Numbered from the stretch's first letter, positions 1-9,357 are shown. The stretch is DNA of 64,000 nucleotides from Novosphingobium capsulatum NBRC 12533 (GCF_001598375.1 NZ_BCYV01000003.1:62001-126000), one strand, 5' to 3'. The notes: generated by a model from the sequence alone, not told the origin. Program-made: numbers and translations.

Positions 1-588
1 TTCCAGGCAACGGTGGTCGATTCCAGCCAGACCGTGGCCCTGCGTGGCTATCTTGCCAACATCCCGCGCGTGCGGGTGCAGGGGGTTGAGGCCGATGCCG
101 CACTGCACTGGGGCGGCCTCGTGCTGACGGCGGGCCTGGCCTATGCCGATGGGCGCTATACCGATTATCCCAAGGGGCCGTGCCCGCTGGAGGCGCAGAC
201 CGCGGCGACCACCGCGTGCAACCTGACCGGCAAGGCGCTGACCGGGCTGTCGCGCTGGAGCGAGACGCTGGGCGTGGACTATCGCCTGCCGATGGCCCGG
301 GGCGAATGGGTGCTGCACAGCGATACCGCGTGGCGCAGCAGCTATAACGGCGATCCCTCGCTCTCGCGCTATACTTGGATCGATGGCTATGCGCTGACCA
401 ACGCCAGCCTGGCCTGGCGCAGCCGCCGCGATGGCGGGCCGGGCGTGGAACTGGGCGTGTTTGCGCGCAACCTGTTCAAGGCCAACTATATCCAGAACCT
501 GACGATCCAGGCCGGCAATTCCGGCCTGATCCTGGGCACGCCAAGCGATCCGCGCACCTTGGGCGTGACGTTCCGCGCCTGGCAGTGA
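1..588 (+). CDS. TonB-dependent receptor, C-terminal part (cut by window start)
   Basis: The reading frame is open from the first base and ends in TGA, so only the last ~195 residues of an outer-membrane receptor are present. The fragment shows alternating beta-strand sequence typical of the distal barrel (for example VELGVFARNLFKANY, a common penultimate strand pattern) and ends in the aromatic-rich strand GVTFRAWQ, which fits a C-terminal beta-signal. The plug domain and TonB box lie outside the window, so the substrate cannot be inferred. The two cysteines about 15 residues apart in the loop (CPLEAQ and CNLTG) could form an extracellular disulfide. Confidence 0.85.
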   Translation, partial: FQATVVDSSQTVALRGYLANIPRVRVQGVEADAALHWGGLVLTAGLAYADGRYTDYPKGPCPLEAQTAATTACNLTGKALTGLSRWSETLGVDYRLPMARGEWVLHSDTAWRSSYNGDPSLSRYTWIDGYALTNASLAWRSRRDGGPGVELGVFARNLFKANYIQNLTIQAGNSGLILGTPSDPRTLGVTFRAWQ

Positions 589-1404
589 GGCGGTGCGCGG
601 CCCCGGGTGGCTGTGCCAGCGCCGGTTCGGATGGTGACGCCGATGGATGGGAATTGATCGGCCGCGCCATCGCCGGGCCGCGGATGAGGCGCGGAACGAC
701 GTGATGGCGCGGGGCGGGCCGTCCCCGCTGACCAATTACCTCATTGTGATCCGCCGCTGCGCTCCTCCCGCCGAGGCAGGCAGGCGCCGGGCCAGGCAGG
801 TGACAGGCGGCAGGTGACGGCGCCACGCCATCGGGCCTAAGGAGGCCGGAGAGCCGGCGCCATTGCACTTTTGCGGCTCGATCATCCCCGCAAGGCAGGG
901 GGCACAAGGCATGGTCGAATGGCTGCCGATGGAGCAGGCAGAAACGGCCGCGCCATGCCGGGTGGCCGGGCGCGTGGGTGGGCGGGTCGGGCAGCGACAC
1001 CGCCCGACGGATAGCAGATGCCACGACTTCCCCAGCCGTTGGCAACCCTCCGGAGCTATGGCCAATCCGCCTGCATCCGGCCTTGTTCCATCAATGCCAA
1101 TGTCGCTTCCCTTATACCCCCTGCTAAGTGAAGACCTGTAGCGTTGGGCCTCAATCGGGCGGCAAAGTCATCCCGCGATAGTTTGGGTTCCGAGCGACAT
1201 TGCCGTTTGTTGCGGCGTGGTTTGCAAAGAACCGTAAAAATGTTCAGCGCGGTTCAGTGCTTACCGTGCTGCGGCATTCTGTCGGTTTCGGACCGATTGG
1301 CGTGGCCCAAGATTTCCATTCTTTGCCTTCGTTTCGGTTTGCGGCGCGCCGCGGTCCATGGCACCCCTGCGCGCATCGCAATGCCCTGCAAGAGGATGTC
1401 TATC
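589..1404. other. Gene-free region upstream of the S46 peptidase
   Basis: About 800 bases without a convincing gene. Short open frames exist on both strands (for example 863-1141 plus and 736-1065 minus), but their translations are rich in Arg, Pro and Cys with no recognisable domain. The stretch around 1190-1330 is richer in A and T than its surroundings and includes a small hairpin near 1283-1299 (TCGGT/ACCGA arms). It probably carries the promoter of the downstream peptidase. I found no riboswitch, tRNA or repeat in it. Confidence 0.5.
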
Positions 1405-3477
1405 ATGCTGTCTTCACCCGCGCTTTCGCGTCTGCGCCAGGCCATGATGGCCGGCGCCATGCTGGCCACGCCCTTTGCCCTTGCCACTCCGGCGCAGGCC
1501 GACGAGGGCATGTGGACGTTCGATGCCTTTCCCGCCGCGAAGATGAAGCAGGACTATGGCTGGGCGCCCGACCAGGCCTGGCTCGATCGCGTGCGCGCCT
1601 CTGCCGTGCGGTTGACTGGCGGCTGTTCCGCCAGCTTCGTCTCGGCCGAGGGCCTGATCCTCACCAACCATCACTGCGTGGTGGAATGCGCGCAGAACCT
1701 GTCGAGCGAAAAGGAAGACCTCGTGGCCAACGGCTTTGTTGCCGCGCAGCGCGAGGACGAGCGCAAGTGCCCGGGCCAGCAGGCCGAAGTGGTGACGGCC
1801 ATCACCGATGTGACCGGGGCAGTGAAGGGCGCGATCGGCAGCCTCGCCGGGGAAGCGCTGGTCAAGGCGCGCGACGCCAAGATCGCCGAGATCGAAAAGG
1901 CCGGCTGCAAGGACCTGGCCACCACGCGCTGCCAGGTCGTCACCCTGTTCGGCGGCGGGCAGTACAAGCTCTATACCTATCGCAAGTATTCCGATGTGCG
2001 GCTGGTCTGGGCGCCGGAATTCCAGGCGGCGTTCTTTGGTGGCGATCCCGACAACTTCAACTATCCGCGCTATGCCCTCGATGCCGCGTTCCTGCGCGCC
2101 TATGAAAACGGCAAGCCGGTCAAGGTGGCCGCGCACCTCAAGTGGAGCCCGCGCGCGCCGCAGCCGGGCGAGGCAACGTTCGTGGTCGGCAATCCCGGTT
2201 CCACCCAGCGCCTGTTCACGATGTCGCAGATCGCGTTCCAGCGCGAAGTTTCCCTGCCGATCACCAACACCGTGCTGTCGGAACTGCGCGGCCGCCTGAT
2301 CACCGCGATGGAGCAAAGCCCGCAGCGCAAGCGCGAGGGCGGCGACAGCCTGTTCGGCTTTGAAAACGCGCTCAAGGTCTATATCGGCCGGCAAAAGGCG
2401 CTGAACGACCCAGCGTTCGTCAAGATGCTGGCCGACAACGAAGCCACGCTCAAGGCCAAGGTCGCCGGCAATGCCGCGATCGGTGATCCGTGGAGCCAGG
2501 TGAGCGAGGCGGTGGCCGCCTATCGCAACATCTATCCCGCCTATCGCTTTACCCAGCCGATGGGCGATCTCTATGGCTATGCCGAAACGCTGGTGAAGGC
2601 CGCGATCGAAAAGGCCAAGCCCAATGGCGAGCGCCTGCCCGGCTATACCGACAGCGCGCTGCCCCTGCTGGAAAAGCAGGTGCTCGATGCCAAGCCGATC
2701 TATCCTTGGCTCGAACAGCTGGAAATGGAATGGAGCCTGTCCAAGGCGCGCGAATACCTGGGCGCCGATGATCCCGACACGCGCCTGATGCTGGGCAAGG
2801 AAAGCCCCGAAGACCTTTCGGCGCGGCTGGTGACCGGCACCAAGCTGGGCGATCCGGCGGTGCGCAAGGCGCTGTGGGAAGGGGGCGCTGCGGCGATTGC
2901 GGCCAGCACCGATCCGATGATCGTCTATGCCCGCAGCCTGGAGCCGCGCCAGCGCGAACTGCAAAAGGCCGTGGATTCGCAGTATCAGGGTCCGTTGGCT
3001 GCTGCCGGGGCCAAGCTCGCCGATGCGCGCTTTGCCGCCTATGGCGCCACGCTCTATCCCGATGCCACGTTCACCCTGCGCATCAGCTATGGCAAGGTGG
3101 CCGGGTGGAAGGAACGCGGCGCCGATGTGGCGCCGGTGACCACCATGGGCGGCGCGTTCGATCGCGCCACCGGGGCGCAGCCGTTCCTGCTGGCCAAGCA
3201 GTTTACCGACCACGCCGCCCAGATCGACAAGGCCACGCCGTTCGATTTCGTCACCACCAACGATATCATCGGCGGCAATTCCGGCTCACCCGTGGTGGAC
3301 AAAAACGGCGCCGTGATCGGCGCCGCCTTTGACGGCAACATCCACTCGCTGGGTGGCAACTATGGCTACCAGGGCGATGTGAACCGCACCGTGGTGGTCA
3401 GCACCGCCGCCGTGCAGCAGGCGCTGGAAAAGATCTATCCGGCGCCGGCGCTGGTGCGCGAATTGGCATCGAACTGA
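1405..3477 (+). CDS. S46 family dipeptidyl peptidase (DPP7/DPP11 type)
   Basis: Exported serine dipeptidyl aminopeptidase of about 690 aa, close to the usual ~700 aa of family S46. Residues 1-32 form a signal peptide ending in ATPAQA. The chymotrypsin-like halves carry the catalytic His in TNHHC (about residues 89-90) and the catalytic Ser in GGNSGSP (Ser626). After the Ser comes FDGN; in characterised S46 enzymes a Gly at this point goes with hydrophobic P1 preference (DPP7) and an Arg with acidic P1 preference (DPP11), so DPP7-like specificity is inferred. The ATG at 1405 is chosen because AGAGG lies 9 bases upstream and the signal peptide follows directly; the frame is open back to 1144, but that extension is not convincing. 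The role would be peptide nutrition in the periplasm. Confidence 0.9.
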   Translation: MLSSPALSRLRQAMMAGAMLATPFALATPAQADEGMWTFDAFPAAKMKQDYGWAPDQAWLDRVRASAVRLTGGCSASFVSAEGLILTNHHCVVECAQNLSSEKEDLVANGFVAAQREDERKCPGQQAEVVTAITDVTGAVKGAIGSLAGEALVKARDAKIAEIEKAGCKDLATTRCQVVTLFGGGQYKLYTYRKYSDVRLVWAPEFQAAFFGGDPDNFNYPRYALDAAFLRAYENGKPVKVAAHLKWSPRAPQPGEATFVVGNPGSTQRLFTMSQIAFQREVSLPITNTVLSELRGRLITAMEQSPQRKREGGDSLFGFENALKVYIGRQKALNDPAFVKMLADNEATLKAKVAGNAAIGDPWSQVSEAVAAYRNIYPAYRFTQPMGDLYGYAETLVKAAIEKAKPNGERLPGYTDSALPLLEKQVLDAKPIYPWLEQLEMEWSLSKAREYLGADDPDTRLMLGKESPEDLSARLVTGTKLGDPAVRKALWEGGAAAIAASTDPMIVYARSLEPRQRELQKAVDSQYQGPLAAAGAKLADARFAAYGATLYPDATFTLRISYGKVAGWKERGADVAPVTTMGGAFDRATGAQPFLLAKQFTDHAAQIDKATPFDFVTTNDIIGGNSGSPVVDKNGAVIGAAFDGNIHSLGGNYGYQGDVNRTVVVSTAAVQQALEKIYPAPALVRELASN

Positions 3478-4760
3478 AAGACCTTGGTCCCGTCGGCGTC
3501 GTTATCGGCGCCGGCGGCAGCCAGGCGGCGCGCGCGCAGACTGGCCTCTTCAGTGCCGATGTAATCGCGGGTAAGCGGCAGGGAATCGCGGTGACGCACC
3601 AGCTGGAACTGGAAATTGACCATGTCGGCATGCTCGAACGCGGTCGCCGCGCCTGACAGATAGAACAGCCACATGCGATAGAAGCGCGCGTCGAACAGCG
3701 CCTCGATCTTGTCCTTGTTGGCCACGCAGCGTTCGTACCAGGCGCGCAGCGTGGGCGCATAATGGCGACGCAGCACTTCCACATCGGTGACCATCAGGCG
3801 GTTGGGCTCGATCGCGGCAACGGTTTCGCTCATCGCCGGGATATAGCCGCCGGGGAAGATGTACTTGCGCGTGAAGTCATCGGTGACCGAGGGCGGGCCG
3901 ACGCGGCCGATCGTGTGCATCAGCATCACGCCATCCTCGGCCAGGATATCGTGGCACTTCTGGAAATAGGCGCCGAAATTGGGCACGCCGACATGCTCGA
4001 ACATGCCCACCGAGACGATGCGATCATAGTGGTCGGTCACGTCGCGATAGTCGGTCAGGCTGAAAGTGACCTGCCCGTCCACGCCTTCGCGCGCGGCCCA
4101 GCCCTTGGCATAGGCGAGCTGTTCCTTGGACAGGGTGATGCCATGCACGCTCGCGCCGGTCAGCTTGTGCAACTGGATGGCAAGACCGCCCCAGCCGCAG
4201 CCGATATCGAGCACGCGGTGTCCCGGGCGCAGCGCCAGCTTGGCGGCGATATGCTCAACCTTGGCGTGTTGCGCTTCTTCCAGCGTGGTGACGCCATCGG
4301 CCCAATAGGCGCAGGAATACTGACGCAGCGGGTCGAGAAACAGATCGTAGAGCCGGTCATCGAGATCGTAGTGGTGCGCCACGTTGCGGCGCGAGGCGGC
4401 GCGGGCGTTGACCCGGTCGACCCGGCCGACGATGTTGAGCCACAGCTTGCGCATCGGGCCGGGGTTGTCGATATCGCCGGCACGCTCCCACGGGTTGTTG
4501 GCCCGCACGAAGCTGATGAAATCCATGATATCGCCGCCTTCGATGCGAACGCGGTCATCCATATAGGCTTCGCCCAGACCCAGGCTGGGGTTGCGGGCCA
4601 GGAAACCCGGCACCTTCTTGTCCATCAGGCGCAGGGTAAGATCGGGCCAGCCTTGTTCCTTGGTGCCGAAAACGCGGCTGCGGCCATCAGCTTCAATTAC
4701 CGTCAAAGTACCGTGGCGGATCAGGCGCTTGAGCACCGGACCCAGGATAAGCATGGACAT
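3435..4760 (-). CDS. cfa: Cyclopropane-fatty-acyl-phospholipid synthase
   Basis: SAM-dependent methyltransferase that adds a methylene bridge to unsaturated acyl chains of membrane phospholipids; 441 aa, slightly longer than the usual ~385-420. An N-terminal lipid-binding region (1-120) is followed by NVAHHYDL (126-133), the conserved YSCAYW active-site segment (148-153) and the SAM-binding motif VLDIGCGWGG (183-192). SVGMFEHVG and the late aromatic block YRMWLFYLSGAATAF are further family signatures. A GGAG lies 11 bases upstream of the start. The last 43 bases overlap the 3' end of the convergent S46 peptidase gene. Cyclopropanation is a known stationary-phase and acid-stress response in related bacteria. 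Confidence 0.93.
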   Translation of the reverse strand: MSMLILGPVLKRLIRHGTLTVIEADGRSRVFGTKEQGWPDLTLRLMDKKVPGFLARNPSLGLGEAYMDDRVRIEGGDIMDFISFVRANNPWERAGDIDNPGPMRKLWLNIVGRVDRVNARAASRRNVAHHYDLDDRLYDLFLDPLRQYSCAYWADGVTTLEEAQHAKVEHIAAKLALRPGHRVLDIGCGWGGLAIQLHKLTGASVHGITLSKEQLAYAKGWAAREGVDGQVTFSLTDYRDVTDHYDRIVSVGMFEHVGVPNFGAYFQKCHDILAEDGVMLMHTIGRVGPPSVTDDFTRKYIFPGGYIPAMSETVAAIEPNRLMVTDVEVLRRHYAPTLRAWYERCVANKDKIEALFDARFYRMWLFYLSGAATAFEHADMVNFQFQLVRHRDSLPLTRDYIGTEEASLRARRLAAAGADNDADGTKVFQFDANSRTSAGAG

Positions 4761-4810
4761 CGTTCAAAAAGCTCCGACGGTCCCGTCCCGTGTCCAGCCA
4801 CTATGCACAA

Positions 4811-4843
4811 GCGCGGCCCGCCTGCAAGCGGACCGCGCCTTTT
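4811..4843 (+). terminator. Hairpin with short T-run between cfa and the glycine-zipper gene
   Basis: GCGCGG and CCGC pair with GCGG and CCGCGC around a six-base loop (one C/A mismatch), followed by CCTTTTATT on the plus strand. The form resembles a rho-independent terminator, but no plus-strand gene reads into it. It lies between two minus-strand genes, so its role is unclear. Confidence 0.25.
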
Positions 4844-4875
4844 ATTGATTATCCTGATTTTTCAGGAAATGCAGA

Positions 4876-5232
4876 TCAGCGGCAGCGCGCGCCGCCACGA
4901 TCGATTTCGCGGCCGAGCAGGCCACCACCCACGGCGCCGAGCAGGGTGCCCATGGTGCGGTCACCACGCGTGTCGATCGCGCGGCCCACCAAGGCGCCAC
5001 CGGCCGCGCCGATGATCAGGCCGGTCGTGCCATTGCTGCGCTTGCAGTAGTAGCGGCCATCGCGGCCGCGCCAGATGCGTTCGTTGGCACCGATCGGGCG
5101 CGGTTCGCGATAGCGGCCGCGATCGTCATAACGGCCCCAGCCATGGCCGCGGCCGTGACCCGGATCGGCCATGGCGGGTGCTGCGGGGAGAACGATGGCC
5201 GCCATCACGGCGGCAAGGATGGTCTTCTTCAT
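4876..5232 (-). CDS. Exported glycine-zipper (17 kDa antigen-like) envelope protein
   Basis: Small envelope protein of 118 aa. MKKTILAAVMAAIVLPAAPAMA is a clear Sec signal peptide. The middle is rich in Gly, Arg, His and Tyr (RGHGWGRYDDRGRYREPRP), and the C-terminal half is a glycine-zipper segment (GLIIGAAGGALVGRAID and a second copy LLGAVGGGLLGREID), as in the glycine zipper 2TM / Rickettsia 17 kDa surface antigen family. No lipobox cysteine follows the signal, so it is probably periplasmic or membrane-inserted rather than a lipoprotein. The frame extends further upstream, but the signal peptide fixes the start at 5232. No specific function is known. Confidence 0.8.
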   Translation of the reverse strand: MKKTILAAVMAAIVLPAAPAMADPGHGRGHGWGRYDDRGRYREPRPIGANERIWRGRDGRYYCKRSNGTTGLIIGAAGGALVGRAIDTRGDRTMGTLLGAVGGGLLGREIDRGGARCR

Positions 5233-5413
5233 AGCTACTGTTCCCTGCTTTTTGGGTCCCGAGAATTTCGTGACGGTGAACACGGTTTTGAGCGATCCGA
5301 TCCACAACGCCCGATGAACGTCTCGTTGTGTTGCGCGTTCCGCGATGAACCGCGCCTAGTGTGCGACCGGCCGACGCTTGCCCCTGACGCGCCCGCCCGA
5401 TAGGCATGGCGCC

Positions 5414-6250
5414 ATGCTGCTTGATCTCGTCGATGTATTCGCCTCTGGCCCGCTTTCGGGAAACCCGCTGGCCGTGGTGCGCGGCGGTGACGGGCTCGAT
5501 ACGCCGGCCATGCTCGCGCTGACCCGCTGGCTGGGTTTTTCCGAAACCACGTTTCTCCTGCCGCCCAGCGATCCCGGCGCCGATTACCGCGTCCGCATTT
5601 TCTACCCTGCCGGTGAACTGCCCTTTGCCGGGCACCCCACGCTGGGCACGGCCAAGGCCTGGCTGATGGCCGGCGGCGTGCCGCGTACGGCTGGCCGCCT
5701 CGTGCAGGAATGCGGCGTGGGCCTGGTCGAGGTGCGGATGGACGAGGAAACCCTGGCGTTTCGCGCGCCGCCGCTGCTGCGCGGCGGGCCGCTGGATGCG
5801 GCCGAGCAGGCCGAGGCGATCCGCGTGGCCGGCGTATCAGAGGATGCCGTGGTCGATGCGATCCATGCCTGCAACGGCCCCGGCTGGCGCCTGCTGCGCT
5901 TGCGCAGCGCGGCCGATGTCCTGGCAGCCAAGCCGGTGGCCGAGGCGCCGGTGCCCACCGACGTGGGGCTGATCGGTCCTTGCGACGAGGGCGATGCCGC
6001 CGATTTCGAACTGCGCGCGTTCTTTGCCGATCCCCAGGGCAAGATTGTGGAAGATCCCGTGACCGGCAGCCTCAATGCCGCCGCCGCGCAGTATCTGTTT
6101 GCCGCCGGGCTGGCACAGGACCAGTATGTTGCCGCGCAAGGCCGCTGCACCGGCGCCGATGGCCGCGTGGTCTTGACCCGCGATGCTGATGGCGCGGTGT
6201 GGGTGGCCGGGGCTGTAGAGATGGTCAGCCAGGGCGGGGTGCTGCGCTAG
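5414..6250 (+). CDS. PhzF family isomerase/epimerase
   Basis: 278-aa member of the PhzF/diaminopimelate-epimerase fold. The family hallmarks are present: the catalytic Glu in FSETTFL (Glu44), PFAGHPTLG (70-78) and EDPVTGSLN near residue 215, which mark the two symmetric halves of the fold. PhzF itself isomerises a dihydro-hydroxyanthranilate in phenazine synthesis, but most homologues act on unknown small metabolites and no phenazine genes are nearby, so the substrate is not assigned. The ATG at 5414 aligns with the family N-terminus; an in-frame alternative at 5378 adds a dozen unlikely residues. Confidence 0.88.
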   Translation: MLLDLVDVFASGPLSGNPLAVVRGGDGLDTPAMLALTRWLGFSETTFLLPPSDPGADYRVRIFYPAGELPFAGHPTLGTAKAWLMAGGVPRTAGRLVQECGVGLVEVRMDEETLAFRAPPLLRGGPLDAAEQAEAIRVAGVSEDAVVDAIHACNGPGWRLLRLRSAADVLAAKPVAEAPVPTDVGLIGPCDEGDAADFELRAFFADPQGKIVEDPVTGSLNAAAAQYLFAAGLAQDQYVAAQGRCTGADGRVVLTRDADGAVWVAGAVEMVSQGGVLR

Positions 6251-6256
6251 GCCCGG

Positions 6257-6346
6257 CACCACCCCCCGACCCCCTCCTCTAAAGAGGATGGGGAGTAGCA
6301 AACGGGAAAGCCCCCTCTTCTTCAGAGGAGGGGGTTGGGGGCGGTG
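6257..6346. repeat. Palindromic repeat, family A, copy 1 (REP/BIME-like)
   Basis: Two inverted hairpins, CCCCTCCTCT/AGAGGATGGGG and CCCCCTCTTC/TTCAGAGGAGGGGG, lie inside a larger outer inverted repeat (CACCACCCCCC at the left, GGGGGCGGTG at the right). The same arrangement recurs at 11419-11513, and one lobe recurs at 14654-14681. It sits between convergent genes and may double as a transcription terminator or mRNA 3' end stabiliser. Confidence 0.8.
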
Positions 6347-6365
6347 TGAAGCGTTACGCTGCGCC

Positions 6366-7643
6366 TCAGCCCAAAGCCGCCTGCTTCTCGGCAGCCAGGC
6401 GGTCCAACTCGGCGCGGCTGCGGCGTTCGGCGGCGGTCTTGAGCTGGCCACAGGCCGCATCGATATCGCGCCCGCGCGGGGTGCGCACCGGGGCAGAGAT
6501 GCCCGCCTCGAACACGATCTCGGCAAAGCGCTTGACCCGCTCCGGGGTGGAGCATTCATAGGGCGCACCCGGCCAGGGGTTGAACGGGATGAGGTTCACC
6601 TTGGCCGGCAGCTTGTACTGCTTGAGCAGGCGCACGAGTTCGCGCGCATCGTCATCGCTGTCGTTGCGGTCCTTGAGCATCACATATTCAAACGTGATGC
6701 GCCGCGCGTTGCTGGCGCCGGGGTAATCGGCGCAGGCCTGGAGCAGTTCTTCCAGGCCGAACTTGCGGTTGATCGGCACGATCTCGTCGCGCACGTCCTT
6801 GGTCACCGCGTGGAGCGAAACCGCCAGGTTCACGCCGATTTCCTCGCCCGCGCGGGCCATCATCGGCACGACGCCGGCAGTGGAGAGCGTGATGCGGCGC
6901 TTGGACAGGGCGAGGCCATCGCCATCCATCACGAGCTTGAGCGCATCGCGCACGTTGTCGAAGTTGTAGAGCGGCTCGCCCATGCCCATCATCACGATGT
7001 TGGTAAGCAGGCGCCCGTCAGCGGTGTAGCTGCCTTCGTCGGCGTCTTCTTCCACTTCGTCGGTGAGGTCCAGCCCCGCCATCGATCCCTTGGGCCATTC
7101 GCCCAGTGCATCGCGCGCCAGCATCACCTGGCCGACGATCTCGCCCGGCGTCAGGTTGCGCACCAGCTTCATCGTGCCGGTGTGGCAAAACCGGCAATTG
7201 AGCGTGCAGCCCACCTGGCTCGATACGCAGAGCGTGCCGCGGTCGGCATCGGGAATGAACACCATTTCAAAGTCATGGCCATCGGCCGTGCGCAGCAGCC
7301 ACTTTCGCGTGCCATCGGTGGAAACCTGTGCTTCCACCACCTGGGGACGGCCGATGACAAAGCGTTCGGCCAGCCACGGGCGCATGGTCTTGGCAATGTC
7401 GGTCATCGCCTCGAACGTGGTCACGCCGCGATGATACAGCCAGTGGAACACCTGCTTGGCGCGCAGCTTGGCCGCCTTGGCATCAAGGCCGGCTTCCTGG
7501 AACAGGGCGGCAATCTGCGGGCGGGGCAGGCCGATCAGATCGGTGCGGCCATCTTCGCGCGGGGTAACCGGGCGCGGCACGGGCACGGGATCGACATGGC
7601 CGGGAATCGGCATGGACACGGGAAGCGAGGTGGGGGCGTTCAT
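6366..7643 (-). CDS. rlmN: Dual-specificity 23S rRNA/tRNA adenine-C2 methyltransferase RlmN
   Basis: Radical-SAM enzyme that methylates C2 of A2503 in 23S rRNA and of A37 in some tRNAs. The 4Fe-4S ligands CTLNCRFC are Cys146, Cys150 and Cys153; the second essential Cys is in DIDAACGQL near the C-terminus. GMGEPLYN and [12 protein letters not shown] are further RlmN signatures. At 425 aa it is somewhat longer than E. coli RlmN (384), because of an N-terminal extension and an acidic insert ([15 protein letters not shown]) after the cluster domain. ATG 7643 is preferred over 7661, which would add MRIWRR. Confidence 0.95.
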   Translation of the reverse strand: MNAPTSLPVSMPIPGHVDPVPVPRPVTPREDGRTDLIGLPRPQIAALFQEAGLDAKAAKLRAKQVFHWLYHRGVTTFEAMTDIAKTMRPWLAERFVIGRPQVVEAQVSTDGTRKWLLRTADGHDFEMVFIPDADRGTLCVSSQVGCTLNCRFCHTGTMKLVRNLTPGEIVGQVMLARDALGEWPKGSMAGLDLTDEVEEDADEGSYTADGRLLTNIVMMGMGEPLYNFDNVRDALKLVMDGDGLALSKRRITLSTAGVVPMMARAGEEIGVNLAVSLHAVTKDVRDEIVPINRKFGLEELLQACADYPGASNARRITFEYVMLKDRNDSDDDARELVRLLKQYKLPAKVNLIPFNPWPGAPYECSTPERVKRFAEIVFEAGISAPVRTPRGRDIDAACGQLKTAAERRSRAELDRLAAEKQAALG

Positions 7644-7701
7644 GCGCCGCCATATACGCATTTATGGGAAAATCGCCAGTGGGCGCGAGTGACCCTGCGG
7701 T

Positions 7702-8421
7702 TTAGCGGCGCAACCACCCGGTGATCGCCAGGCGCGGAGCCCCGGCAAAGGGTGCCACCAGCGAGACCGAATGCGCCTGTGGCACACTGAACAGGTGCAG
7801 CGCATTGTGCCGTGGCGCCAGGGCGCGGTGCACGTCACCCGCGCCATCGTGGAACATCAGCAGCCCGCCCCATTCCACCCGCCAGCGCGGCGTCAGGTTG
7901 AGGACATAGGCGGCAACGCGGTTCTTTCCCGCGACATTGTCATCATGGCCGGTGAGGAAATGGCCGGGCAGATAGCGCGTGGCCTGGCCATCGACCATGG
8001 AGATCGCCGGTTCCCCGGTCAGCGCGCGAAACAGATCGAGCCAGGGCGGCGTGTTGAATGCCGACACCAGCCGGTCCACCGGCCAATTGCGCGCGGTGCG
8101 CGCAGCGGCATCGTCGGACACGCGCAGGGAATCGAACAGGAACTGGAACCCGTCGCGCGCCTGGCCGTGCACCGCGTCGAGCAGCGCGGCCTGCGCTTCT
8201 GGATCGAGCGCGGCGCGCTGTGCGGGATCGAGATCCCACACTTTGTCCCCTTGGTTGAGCACGCGTGAGAACGGTGCCTCGCCATCCAGCCAGCGATGCA
8301 GGACGTCGGCCCCCGCCGCCGGCAAGGCCGGCTCCACGCGGACATGGCCATTGGCGGCAAATTCGGCGGCAGCGGCTTGGGCTGCGGCGGCGCTGACAGC
8401 GGGGGAAAGGGGGGTGGCCAT
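7702..8421 (-). CDS. 2-oxoglutarate/Fe(II)-dependent oxygenase family protein
   Basis: 239-aa protein of the prolyl-4-hydroxylase-like 2OG-Fe(II) oxygenase superfamily. The iron facial triad is visible as HDD in LTGHDDNVAG and the distal His in PQAHSVSLV, followed by the Arg in APRLAITGW that would bind 2-oxoglutarate. The strands AAYVLNLTPRWRVEWGG fit the jelly-roll core. The substrate is unknown; homologues in sphingomonads often stand alone, as here. An in-frame ATG at 8487 exists, but the extra 66 bases have A/T-ending codons unlike the rest of the gene, so 8421 is chosen. Confidence 0.75.
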   Translation of the reverse strand: MATPLSPAVSAAAAQAAAAEFAANGHVRVEPALPAAGADVLHRWLDGEAPFSRVLNQGDKVWDLDPAQRAALDPEAQAALLDAVHGQARDGFQFLFDSLRVSDDAAARTARNWPVDRLVSAFNTPPWLDLFRALTGEPAISMVDGQATRYLPGHFLTGHDDNVAGKNRVAAYVLNLTPRWRVEWGGLLMFHDGAGDVHRALAPRHNALHLFSVPQAHSVSLVAPFAGAPRLAITGWLRR

Positions 8422-8621
8422 GCCGCGTTCTAGCCCGCGAATGGCTGTGGCGCAAATGTCACAGATTTCTTGTTGTGCTACGTTCATGAAACCGGATCGC
8501 CTCTCCCTCCGTTCGTTGCAGGTCTGTCGGGTCGCAGCAAGGTTGCCAATCTGGAACCTCTCACAAGAGGCCAGGCAGCCAGCCGACAGAAAAAGAACAG
8601 TTCGAATGGAGTTGAACCATT

Positions 8622-9299
8622 ATGAAGACCATTCTCGCCAGCGTTGTCGCCGTTTCGGCGCTCGCCGTTTCCGTTCCGGCCTTCGCGCAGGACGCCGGCA
8701 CCCCCGACGCTCCGAACCGTACGTTCTCCGGCCCGCGTGTCGGCGCCGTTCTGGGCTATGACCTGAGCCGCTCGGGCAGCTCGGTGGACAACGACAACAC
8801 GCGTAACCAGAAGCAGTCGATCAATGGCCTGCTCTATGGTGGTGAAATCGGCTTTGACGTGCCGGTGGGAACCAATCTGGTTGTTGGTGTCGAAGGTGAA
8901 GCGACCGGCAGCACGGCCAAGTGGTCCAACACGTTCGAGCCCAACACGTTCAACCTGGGCCGCGTGAGCGCCGGGCGTGACCTCTATGTCGGTGCGCGCG
9001 TCGGTTATGCCGTTTCGCCCAAGGCGCTGCTGTTCGTGAAGGGCGGCTACACCAACATGCACTACAAGCTGCAGGGCACCGACGGCCAGACCTCGGAAGA
9101 CTACCGCATCACCACCGATGGCTATCGCGTCGGCGGCGGTCTGGAATATGCGTTCAGCCCCAAGACCTTCGGCAAGATCGAATATCGCTATTCGAACTAC
9201 AGCCGCGCCAATTTCAACTTCAACGGCAACACCAGCGACCGTTTCGACGTGGACACCGATCGCCACCAGATCGTCGCCACCTACGGCCTGCGCTTCTGA
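8622..9299 (+). CDS. Outer-membrane beta-barrel protein (OmpA/Omp25-like porin family)
   Basis: 225-aa small barrel. MKTILASVVAVSALAVSVPAFA is a Sec signal peptide, and the mature part alternates hydrophobic and polar residues across eight likely strands, each with glycine/aromatic patterning (GAVLGYDLS, YVGARVGYAVS, FGKIEYRYSNYS). It ends with HQIVATYGLRF, a typical C-terminal Phe beta-signal. GGAG precedes the ATG. It is followed by a strong terminator, so it is probably monocistronic. It resembles the opacity/Omp25 family of alphaproteobacteria, which has structural and surface roles; no specific transport function can be read from the sequence. Confidence 0.87.
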   Translation: MKTILASVVAVSALAVSVPAFAQDAGTPDAPNRTFSGPRVGAVLGYDLSRSGSSVDNDNTRNQKQSINGLLYGGEIGFDVPVGTNLVVGVEGEATGSTAKWSNTFEPNTFNLGRVSAGRDLYVGARVGYAVSPKALLFVKGGYTNMHYKLQGTDGQTSEDYRITTDGYRVGGGLEYAFSPKTFGKIEYRYSNYSRANFNFNGNTSDRFDVDTDRHQIVATYGLRF

Positions 9300-9325
9300 T
9301 CGTAGCCGAACCGTTGTTGCAAGGG

Positions 9326-9357
9326 CGGGCCGGGGGAAACCCCGGCCCGTTTCTTTA
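9326..9357 (+). terminator. Rho-independent terminator of the outer-membrane barrel gene
   Basis: CGGGCCGGGG and CCCCGGCCCG form a 10-bp GC stem with a tetraloop, followed by TTTCTTTATT. It lies 27 bases after the stop codon at 9299. Confidence 0.92.

Noticed and set aside
840..1060. Possible cobalamin-type riboswitch because of several GC hairpins
   Set aside because: Neither strand shows the conserved B12-box or the other core elements of known riboswitch classes.
863..1141. Possible 92-aa gene in the first gene-free region
   Set aside because: No ribosome binding site, no domain, and a composition like random GC-rich translation.
1144..1404. Upstream in-frame extension of the S46 peptidase gene
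   Set aside because: It would place 87 Arg/Cys-rich residues before an obvious signal peptide, and the ATG at 1405 has a proper ribosome binding site.
8422..8487. Longer N-terminus of the 2OG-Fe(II) oxygenase
   Set aside because: The codons there end mostly in A or T, unlike the rest of the gene, and the residues do not fit the fold.
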